A stretch of 18,748 bases of DNA from Candidatus Peribacterales bacterium. Lineage in GTDB: Bacteria; Patescibacteriota; Gracilibacteria; Peribacterales; Peribacteraceae. The first letter of the stretch is position 1. Every line of letters begins with the position of its first letter. Positions 13,709 to 18,748 of this stretch are shown here, piece after piece. The notes below the pieces were generated by a model that was given only the letters and a program-made list of their open reading frames with translations, was not told the origin of the DNA and ran no database searches. The stretch spans positions 1 through 18,748 of the forward strand of contig JAGVCI010000075.1 of assembly GCA_020059985.1 (NCBI GenBank). Direction: 5' to 3'. The position numbers were made by a program, and so were the translations under genes.

Positions 13709-14440
13709 TCAATTCTTCATCTCCACGAGCTCCACTCGTCCTGCTGCTCCTGCCACTTTTTCTTCGATGGCCATGTTTCCCACGCCGGGACAGTAATATT
13801 TGTTCTCTACGACGGAGGGATCCAGTGGCGTCCAATCTTCAGTGACGATACAACCGTCGAAGGAACCCGCACTCGTGGTGACGGTCACACCCGTTGCGAG
13901 TATTTCGCCCATGTCTTCAGCCTCACCCGCGAGAAATTCCTGTCGATAGGTGTCACCAACCGTGGGCGTCGCCTTCATGACGATGCCTGGCTTTGCACCG
14001 TTTACTCCTGCCTCCCACGATCCCTCGTGATCCGCTAGGACGCCGTCCTCGTAATTATTCACTTCTTCACCGAAGTACCAAACGTTTCCTTCTCGGTCCT
14101 CTGCAAACCAGTCGAGTGTGTCTTCGACGATCTCGCCGTTCTCCCACACGCGGTCTCGGACGACAATGGTCGACACACCCATCACAGTTTTGGTATCCGC
14201 AGTGACCTCGATCACGATGCGCTCCACTTTTCCTTCGTCATTTACTCCTTCGTAGGTCCAGCTGCGTCCCGGCGCGAGTGTGAAGAGGGGATGATCCACC
14301 CTTGAGGAAAAAGTTCCCGGATGAATGACCGGGTTGTAGTTTGCACCGTCGTTATCATCGATCACGATGACGTCGCCTCCTTGGCAACCGGTGAGCGCGA
14401 GTACACAGATGATGTTCGCTGCGAGAGAGTGGAGCTTCAT
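13709..14440 (-). CDS. Conserved lipoprotein of unknown function
   Basis: A 243-residue predicted lipoprotein; MKLHSLAANIICVLALTGC gives lipobox LTGC with Cys19. The body has the pattern of a widespread uncharacterised family: PLFTLAPGRSWTYEG, then VRDRVWENGEIVEDTLDWFA, EDREGNVWYFGEEVNNY, GSWEAGVNGAKPGIVMKA and DTYRQEFLAGEAEDMGEI. It is probably a beta-rich extracytoplasmic domain. ATG 14440 is preferred over an in-frame start 9 codons upstream: it gives the clean signal peptide and has TATACT 8 nt upstream. It converges with the helicase gene without a gap and lies 39 bp downstream of the zincin gene on the same strand. Confidence 0.8.
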   Translation of the reverse strand: MKLHSLAANIICVLALTGCQGGDVIVIDDNDGANYNPVIHPGTFSSRVDHPLFTLAPGRSWTYEGVNDEGKVERIVIEVTADTKTVMGVSTIVVRDRVWENGEIVEDTLDWFAEDREGNVWYFGEEVNNYEDGVLADHEGSWEAGVNGAKPGIVMKATPTVGDTYRQEFLAGEAEDMGEILATGVTVTTSAGSFDGCIVTEDWTPLDPSVVENKYYCPGVGNMAIEEKVAGAAGRVELVEMKN

Positions 14441-14448
14441 AGAGAACG

Positions 14449-14454
14449 AGTATA
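14449..14454 (-). promoter_or_regulatory. -10 box of the 13709-14440 lipoprotein gene
   Basis: On the minus strand TATACT ends 8 nt before ATG 14440. No good -35 is seen. Confidence 0.6.
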
Positions 14455-14479
14455 CCGCAACTGCCATTCATTATTTACA

Positions 14480-14848
14480 TTACTTCTGTTGTCGTTCCTT
14501 CTTCCACCGTTGCTCCATTTTCCCAATGCGATCGTGATCGAGTCCGAAGAAATGACCGACCTCGTGCCACACCGTTTCGCGGATGACGCGAGTGACGTCC
14601 TCCTCAGACTCCGCGACCATGCGAATCGGCTCTATGAAGAGCGTGATCTTGTCCGGGATCTTGCCGTTGTAGTTCCGACCCCACTCATTCAACGGGGTAC
14701 CTTCGTAGAGACCGAGCAGGAGCCTCCGTCCCATTTTCTGTGGCCCGTTATCAATGACAATGATGACGTCCTTGAGCTCACTCCGCAGGTGTTCCGGGAG
14801 CATGTCCAGCGCCTCAAACGCTGCCTTCTCAAAATCGCTGTGGTCCAT
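14480..14848 (-). CDS. Small zincin-type metallopeptidase family protein
   Basis: A 122-residue cytoplasmic protein of the minimal MMP-like zincin family (DUF1025 type). The zinc signature HEVGHFFGLDH is complete as HExxHxxGxxH (His95, Glu96, His99, His105). Upstream, DVIIVIDNGP, LLLGLYEGTPL and KITLFIEP are the conserved strands. The family is small and its substrates are mostly unknown. ATG 14848 is preferred over GTG 14866 because the likely -10 TACAAA ends 8 nt before it and overlaps the codons of the longer version. The next minus-strand gene, a lipoprotein, starts 39 bp beyond its stop. Confidence 0.82.
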   Translation of the reverse strand: MDHSDFEKAAFEALDMLPEHLRSELKDVIIVIDNGPQKMGRRLLLGLYEGTPLNEWGRNYNGKIPDKITLFIEPIRMVAESEEDVTRVIRETVWHEVGHFFGLDHDRIGKMEQRWKKERQQK

Positions 14849-14856
14849 TCCTTGCC

Positions 14857-14862
14857 TTTGTA
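14857..14862 (-). promoter_or_regulatory. -10 box of zincin gene
   Basis: On the minus strand TACAAA ends 8 nt before ATG 14848. It is a weaker hexamer than the others, lacking the final T. Confidence 0.4.
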
Positions 14863-14987
14863 GCACGGTTTCTACGGGGAGAAAAAATGTTAGACGTCTT
14901 TCTGTAGAAAAACGAAACCGGATTCCTTGCGTCCCTCTTCCCGTCCTCTGGTAGAGTGCCGCTCCCTATCCTTTTTCCCGTATTCGT

Positions 14988-15599
14988 ATGACCTCGCGTT
15001 TCGCCTCTACCGCACTGGCTTTGCCTCTGTTCCTTATGGCATGCACGGCTTCCGCACCGCAGATTCCCGAGACGCCAGAAGGCGTCACCGAGGATCAGGC
15101 GATGGAGCAATTGGACACTCCCGAAGTGAAACGAGCAGAAGAGAGCTCTTTTAACTTTGTTGGCAAAAGCAGCATCATCAACCACGAAGGGTCCTTCGAT
15201 CGCTACGCTGTCACCGTGACGCGTGACGAAACCGATCCGCTCAATTTTGAGAAAGCATCGATCGAAGTGATCGTCGATCTCACGAGCGCGAAGACGGATT
15301 CCAGCGGAGTCGATGCTCACCTCCAGCGTGAGGACTTCTTCGATACAGCAAACTACCCACAGGCGACGTTCAACTCCACCTCCATCACGAGTACGGGTGG
15401 AGATGAGTACACGGTCGTGGGTGACCTCACGATCAAAGGTGTGACAAAAGAGGCGACGTTCGATGCCACGATCACCGAGTCACTCCTCACCATGCACTAC
15501 GATGTGCCGCGTCGCGACTTCGGCGTGGGCAATGACAGTTACGGAAACAAGCTCCTCGATCCGTTGGTGCCGGTCGATGCGAGCATCGTCCTCAAATAA
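14988..15599 (+). CDS. YceI-like lipoprotein
   Basis: A 203-residue YceI-family protein with a lipoprotein signal (lipobox LMAC, Cys19). YceI proteins are lipocalin-like beta-barrels outside the cytoplasmic membrane that bind isoprenoid or other lipid-like molecules. Family features seen are INHEGSFDRYAV near residue 65, HLQREDFFDTANYPQATFNS (about 111-130), YTVVGDLTIKGVTKEATFDA (about 140-160) and the final DFGVGNDS. It is preceded by a short acidic linker (PETPEGVTEDQAMEQ). The 5' region has TATCCT 15 nt before the start, so leaderless initiation is not clear here. It ends in a strong terminator. Confidence 0.88.
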   Translation: MTSRFASTALALPLFLMACTASAPQIPETPEGVTEDQAMEQLDTPEVKRAEESSFNFVGKSSIINHEGSFDRYAVTVTRDETDPLNFEKASIEVIVDLTSAKTDSSGVDAHLQREDFFDTANYPQATFNSTSITSTGGDEYTVVGDLTIKGVTKEATFDATITESLLTMHYDVPRRDFGVGNDSYGNKLLDPLVPVDASIVLK

Positions 15600-15612
15600 T
15601 TTTGACTCTTTG

Positions 15613-15642
15613 AAGGCGGCTCAGAGTTGGGCCGCCTTTTTT
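15613..15642 (+). terminator. Intrinsic terminator after the YceI gene
   Basis: The stem AAGGCGGCTC / GGGCCGCCTT (one T-G pair) has loop AGAGTT and ends in a T6 run. It separates the YceI gene from the DedA-like gene. Confidence 0.9.
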
Positions 15643-15653
15643 ATAAATTTCTG

Positions 15654-15659
15654 TACACT
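15654..15659 (+). promoter_or_regulatory. -10 box of DedA-like gene
   Basis: TACACT ends 6 nt before GTG 15666, and 15 nt before the alternative ATG 15675. Confidence 0.55.
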
Positions 15660-15665
15660 GAGGGT

Positions 15666-16367
15666 GTGATTCAGATGTTTCGCTCCATTCTCCAGGCGAC
15701 TCGCGTGCAGATCGGCATGGGAATACTCCTTGTGCTCTTCGTCATTCTTCCGCGATACGGAATTCTCCCGTCACCAACAGAGCTCTCTCTCGAGTTTGCT
15801 CGGCTCTTCGACATCTATGGTCCTCGTCTCGTTGTGGTTCTCTCGTTCCTCGAAAATATCGTGGGCTTCAACGCGTATTTTCCGGGGTCCATGGTCATCC
15901 TCGCAGCGATGGCCCTCACTGCTGGTGATCCTTTTGGTGCTGTTCTTATGTACGGTTTGATCGTCATCCCCGCGGCGCTTGCTGAACACGTGAACTTCGC
16001 GATCGGGCGTGTGATCGGATCCAAGGGGCAGTGGAAACCGCCGGCGCACCTCGGAAAACTTTGGCTCTGGTTCTTTTCGACGTTCTGGCACCCGCATCTT
16101 GCGGCACTCACCAGCTTCGCGTGCGGAGCGGAAGGTGTGCCGTACCGCACGTTTCTCCCGCCATGCATCGTCGCGGGACTGACATGGGGAGCGTTTTGGG
16201 CTTTCTCGCTCTATCACTTCGGTCAGTTCATCATGGTCGAGCGAAATCTCCTCATCCTCGTCGCGACATACATCGCGATCTGGTTTGTGGTCGATGCCGT
16301 GAAAGCCACTCGTGAGAGTTATCGTTCCACGCGCTCTTCGCATGCCGCGCACGTATCCACACATTGA
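15666..16367 (+). CDS. DedA/VTT-like membrane protein
   Basis: A 233-residue polytopic membrane protein with about five helices, similar to the DedA (SNARE-associated, VTT domain) family of lipid-flippase-like proteins. LENIVGFNAYFPGSMVILAA matches the acidic 'E..' re-entrant segment, and SFACGAEGVPYRTFLPPCIV plus AGLTWGAFWAFSLYHFG matches the C-terminal 'G...M....F...n..G...W' region. The usual paired arginines of DedA ('RF.P..R') are not seen; the corresponding stretch reads TFWHPHLAALTS, so this is a divergent branch. GTG 15666 fits the -10 spacing; ATG 15675 is the alternative. Its end overlaps the next gene by 26 bp. Confidence 0.7.
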   Translation: MIQMFRSILQATRVQIGMGILLVLFVILPRYGILPSPTELSLEFARLFDIYGPRLVVVLSFLENIVGFNAYFPGSMVILAAMALTAGDPFGAVLMYGLIVIPAALAEHVNFAIGRVIGSKGQWKPPAHLGKLWLWFFSTFWHPHLAALTSFACGAEGVPYRTFLPPCIVAGLTWGAFWAFSLYHFGQFIMVERNLLILVATYIAIWFVVDAVKATRESYRSTRSSHAAHVSTH

Positions 16368-16707
16368 TTTCGTTCCACCTGAGGAAGTTGCGCGGTACGC
16401 CGCGGAGGGACTTCGGCTACGTCGAACATTCGGACGGGGTGGGACAGCCATCGGCGTCGCTCGTGCACGTGACCTCAAAAACCGGCGTCGGCTTTCTCCG
16501 CTCACGATCAAACGGATGGTGAGTTTTTTCGCGCGACACGAAGTGGACAAACGCGGACAGAACTTCGGTAACCTCGCTCGGCCAAGCAACGGCCTCATCG
16601 CCTGGTTTCTCTGGGGTGGGGATCCGGGGAAGCAGTGGGCGGAAAACATCCGCGATGCCATGCGTGCCGCGGATCACTCCACTGCGAGCAGGAGACTCTT
16701 GAGGTAG
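16342..16707 (+). CDS. Small conserved-looking protein of unknown function
   Basis: A 121-residue basic protein. Its central block reads IGVARARDLKNRRRLSPLTI then KRMVSFFARHEVDKRG and LIAWFLWGGDPGKQWAENI. I have an impression of similar 'ARAR.l......S..T..RM..FF.RHEVDK....PS...IAW..WGGD.G..WA' segments in phage-associated proteins, but I cannot name a family. The start at ATG 16342 overlaps the DedA-like gene; GTG 16312 is an alternative. The last 34 bp overlap the converging RlmI-like gene. There is no Shine-Dalgarno or own promoter, so it is probably coupled to the DedA-like gene. Confidence 0.65.
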   Translation: MPRTYPHIDFVPPEEVARYAAEGLRLRRTFGRGGTAIGVARARDLKNRRRLSPLTIKRMVSFFARHEVDKRGQNFGNLARPSNGLIAWFLWGGDPGKQWAENIRDAMRAADHSTASRRLLR

Positions 16708-17855
16708 TCACCCTCCGGGTGGAACAGATTCACTGGGTGATCGAACGCGTGTCGGTGATGCTGGAGGATCCGTACCGATCTCTTCGCCTGTCTCGCGGCG
16801 TGGAAGACGACGGTCTGGAAGAGCGCGGGGTCCATCTGGTAACTGCACGAACACGTGAGGAGCAGTCCGCCCGGCGCGATCTTCTGAAACGCGAGACGAT
16901 TGATATCGGTGTACGCCTTCTTCGCGGGTTCCAAGTCTGCACTGCGCTTCGCGAAAGCTGGAGGATCGAGAATGATTAGGTCGTACGTCCTCGGCAGGGG
17001 ATTCCTGAGGAAATGGAACGCATCATCACCGTATGTTTTAAATCGATGCGGGTCGATCCCATTCATCGACGAGATCGTGACGGCCTGCTCGAGCGCGGCC
17101 TCGTCATAGTCCACCGCGTCCGCGGTCTTCGCTCCGCCGAGGAGAGCTGCGAGCGAAAATCCTCCGACGTAACTGAAGCAGTCGAGGACCGTGCGGTCAC
17201 GCGCGACGGATCGGATGAGGGAGCGCATTTCGCGTTGATCGAGGAAGAGACCGGTCTTCTGTCCACTCGAGAGGTTGATGAGGAACTGCAGTCCGCGTTC
17301 GAAGACGGGGATCATGGTCTCGCCGCCGCCTTTCGCCCATCCCTCTTTATCCGAGAGTCCTTCTTTCTTTCGTGCCGGACCCGAGGATTTCTCGTAGACT
17401 TTCGTGCACTTCGTGACTGCACTCACGGTCTCGATCACCCAATCGCGCAGCACATCCATCCCGAGTGTCGTGAGCTGAATGACAATCGTATCCGCATATC
17501 GATCAGCGATGAGACCGGGAAGGAAATCTCCCTCGGCGTTGATCAAGCGGTATGCGGTCGTTTCCTCGTGTGAGAAAAATACCTCACGAAGTTTCACCGC
17601 GCGCTCGATCATCTTCTTCATCGATTCCATCGGGTCGCCCTTCTCCCACGCAATCGCACGACCCGCGATGTAGGCCTTGCTGTTCCACGTCGCGTAGCAG
17701 AGGAAGTCGCCGGTCGAGCTTTGCACCTCCACGATGGAACCGTCTTTCACGTCGGGCGTTCCGTCGATCGCCGTACGGAAGATCGCGTGGTGCCCGTTTT
17801 TCAGGTGCACGTCTGCCCTGGGCTTTAGCCGGAGAGTGGGGAATGCGCTCTTCAT
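16674..17855 (-). CDS. rlmI: RlmI-like 23S rRNA (cytosine-5) methyltransferase
   Basis: A 393-residue SAM-dependent methyltransferase of COG1092 (RlmI/YccW type), whose E. coli member makes m5C1962 in 23S rRNA. It has an N-terminal PUA domain (about 1-75), the linker motif TGLFLDQR (201-208), SAM motif I VLDCFSYVGGFSLAALLGGA (223-242), the substrate motif DPPAFA (297-302) and the catalytic CSCSY (335-339). The open frame runs 178 codons further upstream, but that part is antisense to msrB and lacks any homology-like features. ATG 17855 starts directly at the PUA domain and has an extended -10 (TGG-TAGTTT) 8 nt upstream. Divergent from msrB. Confidence 0.88.
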   Translation of the reverse strand: MKSAFPTLRLKPRADVHLKNGHHAIFRTAIDGTPDVKDGSIVEVQSSTGDFLCYATWNSKAYIAGRAIAWEKGDPMESMKKMIERAVKLREVFFSHEETTAYRLINAEGDFLPGLIADRYADTIVIQLTTLGMDVLRDWVIETVSAVTKCTKVYEKSSGPARKKEGLSDKEGWAKGGGETMIPVFERGLQFLINLSSGQKTGLFLDQREMRSLIRSVARDRTVLDCFSYVGGFSLAALLGGAKTADAVDYDEAALEQAVTISSMNGIDPHRFKTYGDDAFHFLRNPLPRTYDLIILDPPAFAKRSADLEPAKKAYTDINRLAFQKIAPGGLLLTCSCSYQMDPALFQTVVFHAARQAKRSVRILQHHRHAFDHPVNLFHPEGDYLKSLLLAVE

Positions 17856-17863
17856 CCACGGGA

Positions 17864-17869
17864 AAACTA
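17864..17869 (-). promoter_or_regulatory. -10 box of rlmI-like gene
   Basis: On the minus strand TAGTTT with an upstream TGG (extended -10) ends 8 nt before ATG 17855. Confidence 0.5.
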
Positions 17870-17882
17870 CCACGTTCTGCGC

Positions 17883-17888
17883 TACGCT
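17883..17888 (+). promoter_or_regulatory. Possible -10 box for the long msrB form
   Basis: TACGCT ends 6 nt before GTG 17895. It is a weaker hexamer than the internal TAGAAT at 17954-17959. Confidence 0.35.
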
Positions 17889-17894
17889 GCCTCC

Positions 17895-18434
17895 GTGCGA
17901 CGCATTTTCTTCACGATTCTGGGAAGCTTGCTCCTCGGCTGCAGCCAGGGTGATAGAATTTCTCCCATGACTCCATCTACTTCCGATTCGTCCTCCTCTT
18001 ATTCGCGTCCAAGCGACGCAGAGATCAAGACCATGCTCACCGAGCTGCAGTACGACGTGACACAGCGCGAGGGGACCGAGCCGCCGTTCCAAAACGAATA
18101 CTGGAATACGAAAGAAGAAGGGATCTACGTTGACGTCGTCTCCGGTGAGCCGCTCTTCAGTTCCAAAGACAAGTACGACTCGGGGACTGGTTGGCCGAGT
18201 TTCACAAAGCCTCTCGAGCCCGAGAACATCGTCGAGGAAACAGATTTCAAACTTGTCCTTCCGCGGACGGAAGTCAGAAGCAAACACGGAGACTCGCACC
18301 TCGGTCACGTCTTCCCTGATGGACCAAAGCCCACGGGACTCAGGTATTGCATGAACTCTGCTTCTCTTCGATTCATTCCGAAGGATCAACTCGAAGAGAA
18401 AGGATACGAAGAGTACGTCGATCTCTTTCAGTAG
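17895..18434 (+). CDS. msrB: Peptide-methionine (R)-S-oxide reductase MsrB, with a lipoprotein start
   Basis: A 179-residue MsrB that reduces methionine-R-sulfoxide in proteins. Family motifs are GWPSF (99-103), HGDSHLGHVF (131-140) and the catalytic Cys152 in RYCMNSASLRF. The zinc-binding CxxC pairs of some MsrBs are absent (GIYVDVVSGEPLFSS), as in the zinc-free subgroup. From GTG 17895 the N-terminus MRRIFFTILGSLLLGC is a good lipoprotein signal (Cys16), placing the enzyme outside the membrane. An internal ATG at 17967 has a much better -10 (TGA-TAGAAT, ending 7 nt before it) and would give a 155-residue cytosolic form. Both may be made. The N-terminal Ser-rich linker (27-38) lies between the two. 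Confidence 0.85.
   Translation: MRRIFFTILGSLLLGCSQGDRISPMTPSTSDSSSSYSRPSDAEIKTMLTELQYDVTQREGTEPPFQNEYWNTKEEGIYVDVVSGEPLFSSKDKYDSGTGWPSFTKPLEPENIVEETDFKLVLPRTEVRSKHGDSHLGHVFPDGPKPTGLRYCMNSASLRFIPKDQLEEKGYEEYVDLFQ
17954..17959 (+). promoter_or_regulatory. Extended -10 box for the short msrB form
   Basis: TGA followed by TAGAAT ends 7 nt before ATG 17967, inside the lipoprotein reading frame of msrB. Confidence 0.55.
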
Positions 18435-18439
18435 AGGCG

Positions 18440-18445
18440 TATACT
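18440..18445 (+). promoter_or_regulatory. -10 box of the methyltransferase gene
   Basis: TATACT ends 6 nt before ATG 18452 and lies just after the msrB stop. Confidence 0.6.
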
Positions 18446-18451
18446 TCGCGT

Positions 18452-18748
18452 ATGTCCGTAGCCATCGATTATCAACGCACGATCCTTGCTGACAAACTCC
18501 GCAACGACGCCTTTGCGAGAGCTCTGAAGAAAGTTGTGCGTGCAGGGAAGAGCGTCCTCGACATCGGGTCGGGCTCTGGGTACTTGAGCTTCCTCGCGCG
18601 TGAGTATGGCGCGAAGAGTTGCACCTTGATCGAGCAAGAACATGAGTTCTATACCTTGAGTAAGGAGATCGCGAAGGAAAACAACATCACGGGGTGCTCG
18701 TTTCTCTGTGCGTCCTCCTTCGATGTTCAAAAAAATATCCAGGCGAAC
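18452..18748 (+). CDS. SAM-dependent methyltransferase, PRMT-like, N-terminal part
   Basis: The first 99 codons of a gene cut by the window end. SAM motif I is VLDIGSGSGYLSFLA followed by REYGAKSCTLIEQ, with the acidic Glu at the end of strand 2. The lead-in Y..TILADKLRNDAFARALKKVV resembles the 'Y..ML.D..R..AF..AI' entry of protein arginine methyltransferase-like enzymes. The catalytic double-Glu loop lies beyond the window, so the substrate class is open. It has its own leaderless-type promoter, independent of msrB. Confidence 0.75.
   Translation, partial: MSVAIDYQRTILADKLRNDAFARALKKVVRAGKSVLDIGSGSGYLSFLAREYGAKSCTLIEQEHEFYTLSKEIAKENNITGCSFLCASSFDVQKNIQAN

Noticed and set aside
16342..16707. 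Evidence for an integrated prophage
   Set aside because: Only one short protein has a vague phage-like look. No integrase, structural genes or attachment-site duplication next to the tRNA could be found.
17856..18389. N-terminal extension of 178 residues on the RlmI-like protein
   Set aside because: It is antisense to msrB and shows no recognisable features. The PUA domain begins exactly at ATG 17855, which also has a -10 box upstream.

Overview
The window looks like a piece of a compact bacterial chromosome with roughly balanced GC, the standard genetic code (TGA is used as a stop in several genes), many short intergenic spacers and several tail-to-tail gene overlaps. Five predicted lipoproteins and a giant exported Cys-rich/RTX protein show an organism that invests in its cell surface. 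The DUF4215 and thrombospondin-3 repeats, the small gene sizes and the intergenic repeat elements would fit a member of the Candidate Phyla Radiation such as Peregrinibacteria/Peribacteria. That placement is an inference; a deltaproteobacterium-like lineage is not excluded.

Layout. 1-3912: a branched-chain amino acid type (Liv/HAAT) ABC importer, with one ATPase gene (livG-like) on the minus strand, divergent from an operon encoding a lipoprotein binding protein and two permeases. No livF-type second ATPase is visible. 3913-4284: a short intergenic segment with a hairpin repeat, a CIRCE-like heat-shock operator over a promoter, a roughly 130-nt putative transcript ending in a strong intrinsic terminator, and a tRNA-Glu(TTC). 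4417-5225: a GIY-YIG protein overlapping, tail to tail, a membrane-anchored Gly/Ser-rich protein. 5314-9747: a 1477-residue secreted protein built of RTX, thrombospondin-3, DUF4215 and LamG modules. 9935-11539: a PhyH-type dioxygenase, a second GIY-YIG paralogue and a DUF2177-like membrane protein. 11594-15599: a His-rich lipoprotein, a DEAD-box RNA helicase, an uncharacterised lipoprotein, a small zincin and a YceI lipoprotein. 15666-18748: a DedA-like membrane protein, a small unknown protein, an RlmI-like rRNA methyltransferase, a methionine sulfoxide reductase B and the start of another methyltransferase.

The most striking signal lies in the gene starts. Thirteen of about sixteen genes that lead a transcription unit have a -10 hexamer (nearly always TAnnnT) ending only 6-9 nt before the start codon, on both strands. 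Such promoters would make transcripts that begin at or next to the start codon, so leaderless transcription appears to be the default here. A Shine-Dalgarno sequence is clear only for an operon-internal gene (livM). The rule also decides several starts and exposes a possible double start for msrB (a lipoprotein form and a cytosolic form). The second strong signal is the CIRCE-like operator at 3992-4018, which controls no recognisable chaperone gene but sits at the head of a tiny terminated transcript.
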